Assembly (NCBI RefSeq): GCF_017650195.1
Contig: NZ_JAGCFH010000262.1
Span: 1 to 39,967, forward strand
Origin: Ruminococcus sp.
Lineage (GTDB): Bacteria > Bacillota > Clostridia > Oscillospirales > Ruminococcaceae
Length of the DNA: 39,967 nucleotides
Reading direction: 5' to 3'
The translations under genes and the position numbers were made by a program. This document shows positions 1 through 8,842 of the stretch, piece after piece; the stretch's first letter is position 1, and the number at the start of each line of letters is the position of its first letter. The notes under the pieces are model-generated. The model saw only the letters and a list, made by a program, of their open reading frames with translations, ran no database searches and had not been told where the DNA came from.

Positions 1-20
1 CTTTGATTTTGAATATCTGA

Positions 21-48
21 AACAACGGCATTATGCCGTTGTTTTTTT
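21..48 (+). terminator. Intrinsic terminator of the upstream gene
   Basis: A 10-11 bp stem built on AACAACGGCA and its complement closes a very short loop and runs straight into seven T residues. It ends a transcript entering from the left, in many Firmicutes jag/khpB, which is not in the window. The ribosome binding site of mnmE follows directly, so mnmE either has a promoter further left or depends on readthrough. Confidence 0.8.
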
Positions 49-60
49 AGGAGTGATTAT

Positions 61-1422
61 ATGTCAACGATAGCCGCTATTTCAACTCCGAACGCTATGG
101 GAGGTATAGCTGTTATACGAATTTCCGGAGATGAAGCCATAAGTACAGCGGAGAAGGTGTTCTCCCCTTACGGTGGTAAAAAGGTTTCGGAAATGGAAGG
201 GTATACCTGCTCTTATGGTATCGCTCATGACGGCGACGAGAGAATAGACGACTGTATACTCACTGTGTTCCGAGCTCCTCACAGCTACACTGGTGAGGAT
301 ATAGCGGAGATATCGTGCCACGGCGGACTGTACGTAACTAAAAAGATACTTCGTGCTATTTTGAAAAAAGGAGCCGTAAACGCTGAGGGCGGAGAGTTCA
401 CGAAAAGGGCATATCTTAATGGAAAGATTGACCTCACTCAAGCAGAGGCTGTCATGGATATAATCTCCGCAAAAGGCGAGCGGGAGCTGAAAATGGCTGA
501 AAGTCTTCGTGAGGGTGCTGCCTTTAAAAAGGCAAAGAAATGCTCAGACAAGCTTATGAAGATACTCGGTGACCTTGCGGCGTGGGCTGACTATCCCGAT
601 GAGGATATTCCGGAGATTCGTCCAGAGGTACTTACTGCCGAGTTAAAAATGGTTCATGATGAGTTATGTTCACTCGTAAAAAATTACGACAGCGGAAGGA
701 TACTCCGAGAGGGAGTTGCGACGGCAATAATTGGTCGTCCTAATGTCGGCAAGTCTACCCTTTTCAACTGCTTGAGCGGCTGCGAGAGAAGTATTGTTAC
801 GGAGATTGCTGGGACTACGAGGGATATAATTGAAGAGTCAGTTCGTATAGGCGACATTACATTGAGACTTTCGGATACTGCCGGTATCCATGATACTAAT
901 GATATCATTGAGGGGATCGGTGTCGAAATGGCTGAGAAAATGATATCCTCATCCGAACTTGTGATTGCAGTGTTTGACGGAAGCTGTCCTCTGACCGTGG
1001 ACGATACATATTTAATTAATAAAATAAACAAAAACAAAACAATAGCAGTCATTAATAAAAATGATGTTGGACAGCAGCTGGATACTTCCCTACTGAAAGA
1101 AAAAATTCAACATATTGTATATATTTCTGCGAAAGAAAATACAGGTATTGACGCACTTTACGATAAGATACAGACAGTTTTAAAGCTCAACGAAGCTGAT
1201 TTTGATACTGTTACTGCTGCAAATGAAAGGCAGAAAAAGTGTATAGACATTGCTCTTGAAGGTATAGAGAATGCTATTTCATCACTTGAAATCGGTGAAA
1301 TGTTGGATGCAGTGAATGTACTTATAGATGAAGCTGAGCAGTCGTTGCTAATGCTTACGGGTGAAAAAATTACGGACACAGTTGTAGATGAAGTGTTTTC
1401 ACGCTTCTGCGTCGGAAAGTAA
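61..1422 (+). CDS. mnmE: tRNA uridine-5-carboxymethylaminomethyl modification GTPase MnmE
   Basis: MnmE works with MnmG to install the cmnm5 group on the wobble uridine (U34) of several tRNAs in the cytoplasm. The 453-residue length is typical. The N-terminal TrmE/tetrahydrofolate domain covers about residues 1-120. The G domain has the P-loop GRPNVGKS (225-232), GTTRD (251-255), DTAG (272-275) and NKND (332-335). The protein ends in FCVGK, the conserved C-terminal Cys-x-Gly-Lys. AGGAG lies 8 bases before the ATG. mnmG follows after 33 bases that contain a parS site, in the usual origin-proximal order. The call is firm. Confidence 0.97.
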   Translation: MSTIAAISTPNAMGGIAVIRISGDEAISTAEKVFSPYGGKKVSEMEGYTCSYGIAHDGDERIDDCILTVFRAPHSYTGEDIAEISCHGGLYVTKKILRAILKKGAVNAEGGEFTKRAYLNGKIDLTQAEAVMDIISAKGERELKMAESLREGAAFKKAKKCSDKLMKILGDLAAWADYPDEDIPEIRPEVLTAELKMVHDELCSLVKNYDSGRILREGVATAIIGRPNVGKSTLFNCLSGCERSIVTEIAGTTRDIIEESVRIGDITLRLSDTAGIHDTNDIIEGIGVEMAEKMISSSELVIAVFDGSCPLTVDDTYLINKINKNKTIAVINKNDVGQQLDTSLLKEKIQHIVYISAKENTGIDALYDKIQTVLKLNEADFDTVTAANERQKKCIDIALEGIENAISSLEIGEMLDAVNVLIDEAEQSLLMLTGEKITDTVVDEVFSRFCVGK

Positions 1423-1438
1423 TGTTTCATGTGAAACA
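1423..1438. promoter_or_regulatory. parS: parS-type centromere site
   Basis: The 16-mer TGTTTCATGTGAAACA is seen directly. It differs at one central base from the Firmicute parS palindrome TGTTTCACGTGAAACA and is itself nearly palindromic. It sits between mnmE and mnmG, just before the mnmG ribosome binding site. ParB coded in this window is expected to bind it and spread. Confidence 0.85.
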
Positions 1439-1455
1439 AAAAAGGAGTGAAATTA

Positions 1456-3333
1456 TTGAACTACGAAATGGGCGAATTTGATGTCGCAGTAGTCGGTGCC
1501 GGCCATGCCGGAGTCGAGGCAGCTCTTGCTGCTGCGAGACTTGGTTGTAAAACAGTAATGTTTACTATATCTCTTGATCAGATTGCAAATATGCCGTGTA
1601 ATCCTTCGATAGGTGGTACAGCAAAAGGACATCTTGTTCGTGAAATAGACGCATTAGGCGGAGAAATGGGCAAGGCAGCAGATAAATGCTTTATCCAGAG
1701 TCGTATGCTCAACCGTGGAAAGGGGCCGGCAGTTCACAGCTTAAGAGTACAGGCGGACAGAGTTGAGTATCACAAGTACATGAAAAATGTCTGTGAAAAG
1801 CAAAAGAATCTTTTCGTAAAACAGGCTGAGATATCGGATATTATAGTAGAAAATAGTAAAATTACTGGCGTAAGAACAAAACTAGGAGCCAAATATAAAG
1901 TCAGTGCAGTTATAATTGCTACTGGAACTTACCTTAAAGGAAAGATACATATTGGTGAGGTCTCTTATGAAAGTGGTCCAGATTCGGCTTTGCCAAGCAG
2001 TTTTCTTTCAAAGAGTCTTATAGATAACGGTGTTGAGATAAGAAGATTTAAGACAGGTACTCCCTGTCGAGTTAACAAGAGAAGTATTAATTTTGATATA
2101 ATGGAAAGACAGGACGGTGACGAAAAAATTGTTCCGTTTTCATTTGAGACTAATCCAGACCTACTTGATAATAAAGTAAGCTGTTACATTACATATACCA
2201 ATAGTAAAACACATGAGGTGATTCTCTCAAACCTTGACAGATCACCGTTATACTCTGGAAAAATAGAAGGAGTAGGACCGCGTTACTGTCCGTCAATTGA
2301 GGACAAGATAGTACGTTTTTCAGATAAACCACGGCATCAGCTTTTTGTGGAACCAATGGGACTTACGACAGAAGAGTACTATTTACAGGGAATGTCATCG
2401 TCGTTACCAGAGGATGTACAGCTCGCTTTTCTAAGAACAATAGATGGACTGGAAGATGTGGAGATAATGCGTCCAGCCTATGCAATAGAATATGACTGTT
2501 GTAATCCGAATCAGCTACTCCCTACTCTTGAATTCAAAAATATAGATGGACTATATGGCGCTGGGCAGTTCAATGGAAGTTCAGGATATGAAGAGGCAGC
2601 TGCGCAGGGAATTGTTGCTGGTATTAATGCTGCTTTGAAGATAAAGGGAAAAGATCCTATGATTCTAGACCGAGCTAGTTCTTATATAGGTACTCTTATT
2701 GACGATCTAGTTACAAAGGGATGTTCCGACCCTTACCGTATGATGACCTCACGAAGTGAGTACAGACTCATTTTAAGGCAAGATAATGCAGATCAGAGGC
2801 TAACACCAATCGGATATGGAATTGGTCTGATCTCACAAGAACGATATGATGCTCTAATTGAAAAAGAAAGGCTAACAGCTGAAGAAATTGAACGTGTATC
2901 AAAACTTAATATATCGCCATCTGTCGAACTAAACGCTTTTCTTGAAGAGCATGGTACTTCCCCACTTACTACAGGTTGTAAAATGTCCGATCTTATAAGG
3001 CGTCCACAGCTTTATTATAATGATCTTGTGGAGTTTGACCCTGATAGACCAGATCTCCCAGATTATGTAGCAGAACAAGTAGAGTTACAGATAAAATATG
3101 AAGGCTATATACAAAAACAACTCGTACAAATAGAACAGATGAGAAAAATGGAGTCTAAAAAACTTTCAAAAGATCTCGATTACAGCGATATTTATGGTCT
3201 TCGTCTTGAAGCAGTAGAAAAGCTTAATCGCATAAAGCCTCTTTCAATTGGTCAGGCTTCGCGAATATCAGGTGTTTCCCCTGCTGATATTTCTATGCTT
3301 GCCGTATGGCTTATGCATGAGAAGGGAGAATGA
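1456..3333 (+). CDS. mnmG: tRNA uridine-5-carboxymethylaminomethyl modification enzyme MnmG (GidA)
   Basis: FAD-dependent partner of MnmE in wobble-uridine modification. The dinucleotide-binding motif GAGHAG is at residues 14-19, and the family signatures around NCNPSIGG-like NMPCNPSIGG, GTGAGQFNGSSGYEEAAAQG-like (GAGQFNGSSGYEEAA) and the DPYRMMTSRSEYRL block are present. The frame is open from a GTG at 1447, but that codon overlaps the AAAGGAG ribosome binding site. I start at the TTG at 1456, 8 bases downstream of it (625 residues); the ATG at 1468 is an alternative. The stop is one base before the rsmG ATG, so the two are probably translationally coupled. Confidence 0.96.
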   Translation: MNYEMGEFDVAVVGAGHAGVEAALAAARLGCKTVMFTISLDQIANMPCNPSIGGTAKGHLVREIDALGGEMGKAADKCFIQSRMLNRGKGPAVHSLRVQADRVEYHKYMKNVCEKQKNLFVKQAEISDIIVENSKITGVRTKLGAKYKVSAVIIATGTYLKGKIHIGEVSYESGPDSALPSSFLSKSLIDNGVEIRRFKTGTPCRVNKRSINFDIMERQDGDEKIVPFSFETNPDLLDNKVSCYITYTNSKTHEVILSNLDRSPLYSGKIEGVGPRYCPSIEDKIVRFSDKPRHQLFVEPMGLTTEEYYLQGMSSSLPEDVQLAFLRTIDGLEDVEIMRPAYAIEYDCCNPNQLLPTLEFKNIDGLYGAGQFNGSSGYEEAAAQGIVAGINAALKIKGKDPMILDRASSYIGTLIDDLVTKGCSDPYRMMTSRSEYRLILRQDNADQRLTPIGYGIGLISQERYDALIEKERLTAEEIERVSKLNISPSVELNAFLEEHGTSPLTTGCKMSDLIRRPQLYYNDLVEFDPDRPDLPDYVAEQVELQIKYEGYIQKQLVQIEQMRKMESKKLSKDLDYSDIYGLRLEAVEKLNRIKPLSIGQASRISGVSPADISMLAVWLMHEKGE

Positions 3334-3334
3334 T

Positions 3335-4039
3335 ATGCTTCCTGAATATGAATTATGTTGCTCACAATTTACAGAAGCTGGCTTAGTTTTGAATGAGGAG
3401 CTTTATAAAAAGCTTGATACATATGCTCAGTTTCTTATTGAATACAATGAAAAGGTGAATCTTACCGCAATTTTAGATCCAATGGAGATACTGAGAAAAC
3501 ACTTTATAGACAGTATTATTATCTCTAAATATGTTGATATACCGAAGAATTCGAGCATAATTGATGTTGGAACAGGTGCAGGATTCCCTTCAGTGCCTCT
3601 TAAGCTTATGAGAGACGACTTAAAACTTACACTGCTTGACAGCTTAAATAAACGTATTGAGTTTCTCAATCAGTTGTGTGATAGACTTAACATTGAAGCC
3701 GAGTTCATACACGGTCGCGCCGAAGATGTTGCAAAGGAAGATGAATATCGCGAAAAATTTGACTTTTCTTGCGCTAGGGCAGTTGCAAATCTTTCGCTTT
3801 TAAGTGAATATTGTATTCCTTTTGTTAAAAAAGGCGGTTTTTTTATATCTATGAAAGGCCCAAGCGAGGACCTAAGTGATGGCGAAAATGCTGTGAGACT
3901 GCTTGGCGGTAAAATTGAAATGCTATCTGAATATGAGATTTTCGGTGAAAAACGCAGGATCGTACAAATAAAAAAAATATCGCAGACTCCGCCAAGATTC
4001 CCAAGAAACAGCAGTCAAATTAAAAAGAAACAACTTTAA
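3335..4039 (+). CDS. rsmG: 16S rRNA (guanine-N7)-methyltransferase RsmG (GidB)
   Basis: RsmG methylates G527 (E. coli numbering) of 16S rRNA with S-adenosylmethionine. The 234-residue product has the Rossmann-type SAM loop DVGTGAGFPSVPL, the preceding LRKHFIDS block and the ARAVANLSLLSEYC block. The basic C-terminal tail with PRFPRN is typical. A longer open frame extends into mnmG, but the ATG at 3335 has GAAGGGAG upstream and touches the mnmG stop, so it is the start chosen. A strong terminator follows, which closes the mnmE-mnmG-rsmG transcript. Confidence 0.95.
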   Translation: MLPEYELCCSQFTEAGLVLNEELYKKLDTYAQFLIEYNEKVNLTAILDPMEILRKHFIDSIIISKYVDIPKNSSIIDVGTGAGFPSVPLKLMRDDLKLTLLDSLNKRIEFLNQLCDRLNIEAEFIHGRAEDVAKEDEYREKFDFSCARAVANLSLLSEYCIPFVKKGGFFISMKGPSEDLSDGENAVRLLGGKIEMLSEYEIFGEKRRIVQIKKISQTPPRFPRNSSQIKKKQL

Positions 4040-4061
4040 TAAAAGAAAAAAGTGTCTATAT

Positions 4062-4097
4062 ATCCGCAGTTTTATCGAAAAACTGCGGATTTTTTTT
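4062..4097 (+). terminator. Intrinsic terminator after rsmG
   Basis: ATCCGCAGTTTT pairs with AAAACTGCGGAT around a short loop, followed by eight T residues and then ATGG. It separates the mnmE-mnmG-rsmG transcript from noc. Confidence 0.88.
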
Positions 4098-4157
4098 ATG
4101 GATAATATTTCCTGGCAGTGATATAATTAGACTATCCTCAATAGTCATAGTTAGCTT

Positions 4158-4173
4158 TTTTTGACATGAAACA
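4158..4173. promoter_or_regulatory. Degenerate parS-like site upstream of noc
   Basis: TTTTTGACATGAAACA matches the parS consensus at 13 of 16 positions. Its inner six bases TTGACA (4161-4166) also read as a sigma-A -35 box, though no strong -10 lies at the right distance. It could link Noc/ParB binding to noc transcription. This is inference from similarity alone. Confidence 0.35.
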
Positions 4174-4233
4174 TATTTAGTGACAGTAAATTGTTAATAA
4201 GTCGATTATTGAATAATAAATGGAGGTCATCGT

Positions 4234-5049
4234 ATGACAGGTTTTTTGAATTTCACCAAGGAAAAACTAATTAATAAGGTAGTTGAAGTAGACGTTGAAG
4301 ATATAATCCCTAATCCAAATCAGCCACGTTTGGATTTTAAAGAGGACATTTCTCCTCTTGCTGAATCCATTGCTCAGAATGGTATCTTACAACCAATTTC
4401 TGTACGTAAAAAAGGGACGAAATATGAACTAATCGCAGGCGAGCGTAGATTAAGAGCAGCTATCATGTGTGGATTTCCTGTAGTTCCTTGTATAGTTCAT
4501 GAAGTCAGCGATAGACATTCTGCTATACTTTCTCTTGTAGAGAATATACAAAGGCAGGACCTTTCTTTTTTTGACGAGGCTTCTGCAATTGAGAATCTTA
4601 TTTCTCATTACGGAATGACGCAGGAGGATGCAGCTTCAAAGCTTGGTAAGGCTCAAAGTACCATAGCAAATAAGCTTAGGCTGCTAAGACTTAGTGATAA
4701 GGAGAGATCGCTCATCATACAATATGGTCTTACAGAACGACATGCTCGTTCGCTTCTTAGGCTTGGAAGTATAGAGGATAGACTGTTTATCCTAGATAAA
4801 ATAATTAAGGGTAGCCTTAACGTTGAGCGTTCAGAACGTCTAATTGACGAGTTTATTGGCAGTAAACAAAATAAGATAAGCTATAAAAAGCGCTCTGTTG
4901 TATTTCAAAATGTAAAAATATTTGTTAACACGATAAACAAGGCTGTAGAGACTATGCAGGCCGCTGGAATATCAGCAGATTCTCGTAAAATACAAAATGA
5001 GGACTATATTGAATATCGTGTAAGAATACCGATTCAGAAGAAAAGGTAA
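4234..5049 (+). CDS. noc: ParB-family nucleoid occlusion protein (Noc)
   Basis: ParB/Spo0J-type DNA-binding protein of 271 residues. The ParB N-terminal CTPase domain shows NPNQPR near the start and the GERRLRAA arginine-rich box; the central helix-turn-helix contains GMTQEDAASKLGKAQSTIANKLRLL. A Noc role (blocking septation over the nucleoid) is inferred from position before parA-parB and from being a second ParB paralogue. The N-terminus MTGFLNFTKEKLINK could be the amphipathic membrane-targeting segment typical of Noc. GGAGGT lies 7 bases before the ATG. Two parS-like sites lie just downstream. Noc-specific sites could not be assessed here. Confidence 0.85.
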   Translation: MTGFLNFTKEKLINKVVEVDVEDIIPNPNQPRLDFKEDISPLAESIAQNGILQPISVRKKGTKYELIAGERRLRAAIMCGFPVVPCIVHEVSDRHSAILSLVENIQRQDLSFFDEASAIENLISHYGMTQEDAASKLGKAQSTIANKLRLLRLSDKERSLIIQYGLTERHARSLLRLGSIEDRLFILDKIIKGSLNVERSERLIDEFIGSKQNKISYKKRSVVFQNVKIFVNTINKAVETMQAAGISADSRKIQNEDYIEYRVRIPIQKKR

Positions 5050-5056
5050 GTACAAT

Positions 5057-5072
5057 TGTTTCACATGAAACA
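5057..5072. promoter_or_regulatory. parS: parS-type centromere site
   Basis: TGTTTCACATGAAACA lies 7 bases after the noc stop and differs from the perfect palindrome at one base. A half-site TGTTTCATGTG follows at 5080-5090. Confidence 0.85.
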
Positions 5073-5108
5073 TTTTATATGTTTCATGTGCTTTATTTAT
5101 ATTTACAG

Positions 5109-5124
5109 TGTTTCACGTGAAACA
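5109..5124. promoter_or_regulatory. parS: Consensus parS site upstream of parA
   Basis: TGTTTCACGTGAAACA is a perfect 16-bp palindrome and the textbook Firmicute parS. It lies 25 bases upstream of the parA -35 box, so ParB loading there could also affect parA transcription. Confidence 0.93.
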
Positions 5125-5148
5125 ATTTAAAAAAATCTTAGTTTTATA

Positions 5149-5177
5149 TTTACATTACTAGAAAAAAGTGTTATAAT
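5149..5177 (+). promoter_or_regulatory. Sigma-A-type promoter of parA-parB
   Basis: TTTACA (5149-5154) is followed by a 17-base spacer and TATAAT (5172-5177), about 30 bases before the parA start codon. Confidence 0.75.
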
Positions 5178-5207
5178 AATAATACCAATTCTTGAAAGGA
5201 AGATATT

Positions 5208-6035
5208 ATGGGCAAGATAATCGCAGTTGCCAACCAGAAGGGTGGCGTAGGAAAAACAACGACCGTTATAAATATTGCAGCATATCTGGGTTCAAGAGGC
5301 TTCAATGTACTATGTATTGACGTAGACCCGCAGGGAAATACCACAACTGGCTTTGGTATAAAAAAGAAGTCAGTCATTTCTTCGGCTTATGACGTTATAA
5401 CAGGCAAGGCTCGTATTCAGGAATCAATTCTGAGAACTGAATTTGAAAACGTTTCAATTGTTCCTGCTACAGAAGCTCTTGCAGGCTGCGAGATTGAACT
5501 TGTTGAATATGATAATAGAGTTAATCGTCTAAAAATGCAGGTTCTTACTTGTAAAGATGAATATGATTACATATTTATTGACTGTCCGCCTGCACTTGGC
5601 ACAATAACAATTAATGGACTTGTTGCTTGTGATAGTATTATCGTGCCTATGCTTGCAGAATTTTACGCACTCGAAGGTCTTTCTCAGCTGGTAAACACTA
5701 TTAAAATAGTTAAAAATAATTATAATCCTGCCCTTGAAATTGAGGGAATACTATTTACTATGTTCGACGGTAGACTTAATGTTGCTAACGATGTTGTTAC
5801 GGAAGTCGAAAAGTATTTTCCTGACAAAATATTCCAGACAAAGGTGCCCAGAAATGTTCGTATCTCAGAGGCTCCAAGCCACGGAAAGCCTGTGATGTAT
5901 TATGACAAGGGCTCAAAAGGATCCGAAGCTTATGAGCTGGTATGTCACGAGATGTTGGGTGAACCGTTGGAGCTTCCGAAAAAGAAAAAGATATTTTCAT
6001 TCAGAAAAAATAAGAAAGGAAAACGTTCGTCTTGA
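5208..6035 (+). CDS. parA: Chromosome-partitioning ATPase ParA (Soj)
   Basis: ParA-family ATPase that binds DNA non-specifically when ATP-bound and is triggered by ParB, aiding origin segregation and replication control. The deviant Walker A motif KGGVGKTT is near residues 11-18. DVDPQGNTT and the DCPPALG Walker B region follow. At 275 residues it is about 20 longer than usual because of a lysine-rich tail (KKKKIFSFRKNKKGK), which may help membrane or DNA contact. GAAAGGAAG precedes the ATG. parB starts 17 bases after the stop, so the two are co-transcribed. Confidence 0.96.
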   Translation: MGKIIAVANQKGGVGKTTTVINIAAYLGSRGFNVLCIDVDPQGNTTTGFGIKKKSVISSAYDVITGKARIQESILRTEFENVSIVPATEALAGCEIELVEYDNRVNRLKMQVLTCKDEYDYIFIDCPPALGTITINGLVACDSIIVPMLAEFYALEGLSQLVNTIKIVKNNYNPALEIEGILFTMFDGRLNVANDVVTEVEKYFPDKIFQTKVPRNVRISEAPSHGKPVMYYDKGSKGSEAYELVCHEMLGEPLELPKKKKIFSFRKNKKGKRSS

Positions 6036-6052
6036 CGAATGAGGTTTGAACT

Positions 6053-6907
6053 ATGGCAAAAGGTGGTTTAGGCGCGGGTCTCGATACGCTTTTCAGCGAT
6101 AATGCCAATGAAGTGCAAGTAAAAAAGACACTGCGTACTGCTGAACTGGAACCCAACAGAGATCAGCCCCGTAAGGAGTTCAGTGACGAGGCTATAACAA
6201 CTCTTGCGGAATCTATACGTGAGCACGGTATGTTACAACCTATACTTGTACGTCCCATAAAGTCAGGCGGCTATCAGATAGTAGCAGGCGAGAGAAGATG
6301 GCGTGCAGCAAGAATGGCAGGACTTGACGAGGTACCGGTCAATATCCGTGAGCTCAGCGATCTTGAAACTATGCAGATTGCAATAATTGAGAATCTGCAG
6401 CGTGAGAATCTTAATCCTATTGAAGAAGCTGCTGGATACAACGACCTTATCGAAAAGTACGGCATGACGCAGGAAAAGGTGGCAAAAATGGTTGGTCGCT
6501 CACGTTCGGCAGTAGCCAACGCAGTGAGAATACTTTCTCTTCCTGACAGAGTGTTAAAAATGGTTAAATCCGGAGATATTTCCGCAGGTCATGCAAGAGC
6601 TCTGCTGGGATTTGAGGACGAGGAGATGCTAATTGCAACGGCTCTCAGGGCTGCCGGCGGCGGCTTGACAGTACGTCAGGTTGAAAAAGCAGCACAGAAG
6701 TCAACTGAGCATAAGGAAGATAATTCCACGGAGAAGTCCAACAAAAAAATTGATAATTATTTTAAGGAAATGGAGCTTTCACTTAACGAGCGCCTCGGCA
6801 GAAAGGTCAAGGTAGACTACGGAAAGAACAAAGGAGCGCTTATCCTTGAATTTTATGATAAAAACGACCTCGCAGCGTTGGCTGAAAAGCTCGCAAAAGA
6901 GGACTAA
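6053..6907 (+). CDS. parB: Chromosome-partitioning protein ParB (Spo0J)
   Basis: ParB clamps onto parS sites, spreads by CTP-dependent sliding and stimulates ParA. The 284-residue product begins with the characteristic MAKGGLGAGLDTLF and has NRDQPRKEF, the GERRWRAARMAG box, ENLQRENLNPIEEA and the helix-turn-helix GMTQEKVAKMVGRSRSAVAN. The C-terminal dimerisation segment ends in LAALAEKLAKED. The ribosome binding site is weak (GAGG). serS follows after 11 bases. The three parS sites in this window are its evident targets. Confidence 0.96.
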   Translation: MAKGGLGAGLDTLFSDNANEVQVKKTLRTAELEPNRDQPRKEFSDEAITTLAESIREHGMLQPILVRPIKSGGYQIVAGERRWRAARMAGLDEVPVNIRELSDLETMQIAIIENLQRENLNPIEEAAGYNDLIEKYGMTQEKVAKMVGRSRSAVANAVRILSLPDRVLKMVKSGDISAGHARALLGFEDEEMLIATALRAAGGGLTVRQVEKAAQKSTEHKEDNSTEKSNKKIDNYFKEMELSLNERLGRKVKVDYGKNKGALILEFYDKNDLAALAEKLAKED

Positions 6908-6918
6908 GGAGAATAAAT

Positions 6919-8211
6919 ATGATAGATATTAAGCTTATTAGAACTAATCCAGAAATGGTCAAGGAGAACATTAAAAAGAAGTTTCAGGATGACAAACTGG
7001 CGCTTGTTGACAAGGTAGCCGAACTGGACAAGCAGTACAGAGAGACCAAGCTTGCCTGTGACAATCTCAGAAACACACGTAATGTAAAGAGCAAAGAGAT
7101 TGGCGGACTTATGAAAAATGGTCAGAAGGAAGAGGCTGAAAAGATAAAGGCTGAGGTTTCCGCAATGGGCAAGGAGCTCGAAGAAAAGGAGCAGTTAGAG
7201 ATAAAGCTCGAAGCAGATATAAAAGAGATAATGCTTGTTATTCCGAATATCATCGACGAGACAGTTCCGATAGGAAAGGACGATACAGAGAATGTAGAAG
7301 TAGAACGCTTCGGTGAGCCTGCTGTTCCTAATTTTGAAGTGCCTTACCACGTTGATATAATGGAAAAGGTGAACGGTATCGACATCGACAGTGCACGTAA
7401 GACAAGCGGCAATGGTTTCTATTATCTCTGCGGAGATATTGCACAGCTCCAAAGCTGCATACTCTCATATGCAAGAGACTTCATGATAGACAAGGGCTTT
7501 ACTTACTATATTCCACCTTTCATGATAAGAAGCAACGTTGTAACAGGCGTTATGAGCTTCGCTGAAATGGAGGGCATGATGTACAAGATAGAGGGCGAAG
7601 ATCTTTATCTTATCGGTACCTCCGAGCACTCTATGATAGGCAAGTTCATTGATACCATAGTTCCTGAGGAGGAGCTTCCGAAGACTCTAACAAGCTATTC
7701 TCCTTGCTTCCGAAAGGAGGTTGGAGCTCACGGCATTGAGGAGCGCGGTGTATACCGTATACATCAGTTTGAAAAGCAGGAAATGGTAGTTGTATGTAAG
7801 CCAGAGGAGTCTATGGACTGGTTCCATAAGCTCTACAGCTATACAGTTGAGTTTTTCCGTACACTTGATATACCTGTACGTACTCTTGAGTGTTGTTCAG
7901 GAGATCTTGCAGACCTTAAGGTGAAGTCTATTGATGTTGAGGCGTGGTCACCTCGTCAGAAGAAGTACTTTGAGGTAGGAAGTTGTTCAAATCTCGGTGA
8001 TGCACAGGCAAGACGTCTCGGCATAAGAGTAAAGGCTGAGGATGGTAGCAAGTACTTTGCACATACACTTAATAATACAGTTGTTGCTCCTCCGAGAATG
8101 CTAATTGCATTCCTTGAGAATAACCTTAACGAGGATGGTTCTATACGTATACCAAAGGCTCTCCAGCCCTATATGCGCAAGGACATTATTAAGGTACCAG
8201 AGAAGAAGTAA
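6919..8211 (+). CDS. serS: Seryl-tRNA synthetase
   Basis: Class II aminoacyl-tRNA synthetase charging tRNA-Ser. The 430-residue protein has an N-terminal coiled-coil tRNA arm (about residues 1-110) and the catalytic core. The motif 2 region reads FRKEVG...RGVYRIHQFEKQEM. The motif 3 region reads NNTVVAPPRMLIAFLENN, unlike the common bacterial NGSGLAVGRTL form, although the key arginine is kept. This points to a divergent SerS subgroup. TAAGGAG lies 7 bases before the ATG. The stop overlaps the start of the next gene by one base. Function is confident, subgroup is inference. Confidence 0.94.
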   Translation: MIDIKLIRTNPEMVKENIKKKFQDDKLALVDKVAELDKQYRETKLACDNLRNTRNVKSKEIGGLMKNGQKEEAEKIKAEVSAMGKELEEKEQLEIKLEADIKEIMLVIPNIIDETVPIGKDDTENVEVERFGEPAVPNFEVPYHVDIMEKVNGIDIDSARKTSGNGFYYLCGDIAQLQSCILSYARDFMIDKGFTYYIPPFMIRSNVVTGVMSFAEMEGMMYKIEGEDLYLIGTSEHSMIGKFIDTIVPEEELPKTLTSYSPCFRKEVGAHGIEERGVYRIHQFEKQEMVVVCKPEESMDWFHKLYSYTVEFFRTLDIPVRTLECCSGDLADLKVKSIDVEAWSPRQKKYFEVGSCSNLGDAQARRLGIRVKAEDGSKYFAHTLNNTVVAPPRMLIAFLENNLNEDGSIRIPKALQPYMRKDIIKVPEKK

Positions 8212-8648
8212 TGGGATTTGTAATATATTTCTCTGTACTTGTTTTGATTGCTGTCATTGGTATATCACTTTACAATTACAATATAAAGAAATATAGTGTC
8301 TGTGTAAATGCTGTAATAACACAGTGTGATGTACGAGTAAAAAAAGTTTCGAGTAGTCAGCATTCATCACAATTAAGAAAAATATATTATTACATGTGTG
8401 AATATTATTACGAAGGACAGCATTATACGTATAAATTCCAGGAGGGCGGCTCATTTCAGTATATATTTGCGGTTGGTCAGGAAACAGAAATATATATTGA
8501 TCCTGACAGACCTGATAAAGCAATTTTAAGCCATACACCTGATAAAGTCGGACTTATAATTCTGCTTTCAATACTTGGATTGCTGGCGCTGGCAGGCATT
8601 GTACTTCTAATTTTAATAAAAGTATATTCAAAAATCGGTCCTGTATAA
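8211..8648 (+). CDS. Small two-helix membrane protein, DUF3592-like
   Basis: The 145-residue protein has an N-terminal membrane helix (about 2-21), a soluble middle of about 90 residues with YYYEGQHYTY and the G-x-E-x-x-I-Y-I-D-P-D-R-P block, and a second hydrophobic helix (about 114-136). This layout and the DPxxP signature near the end of the soluble part match DUF3592-type proteins, whose role is not known. The ATG overlaps the serS TAA by one base, so translation is probably coupled to serS. Its stop codon lies inside the terminator hairpin. Confidence 0.75.
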   Translation: MGFVIYFSVLVLIAVIGISLYNYNIKKYSVCVNAVITQCDVRVKKVSSSQHSSQLRKIYYYMCEYYYEGQHYTYKFQEGGSFQYIFAVGQETEIYIDPDRPDKAILSHTPDKVGLIILLSILGLLALAGIVLLILIKVYSKIGPV

Positions 8649-8664
8649 ACAGAACCGATTTTTT
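8632..8664 (+). terminator. Intrinsic terminator of the parA-parB-serS transcript
   Basis: AAATCGGT pairs with ACCGATTT, with CTG/CAG extending the stem, followed by TTTT. The stop codon of the small membrane protein gene lies in the loop. Confidence 0.8.
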
Positions 8665-8842
8665 GTATGGATGCCTAATGAATCCCTCTGGCGAAAATGA
8701 GGCATATAGTTACCTAGACTATAATCTTGGCCTCGGTAATTCAATTTTCTGTTAAGAGGAGTCTTCAAAATGGATATTCCACATTTTCAATTCTTTATTC
8801 ACAGTTCTCAATTTATGGATTGTCAAAGGTATATTTTACAAG

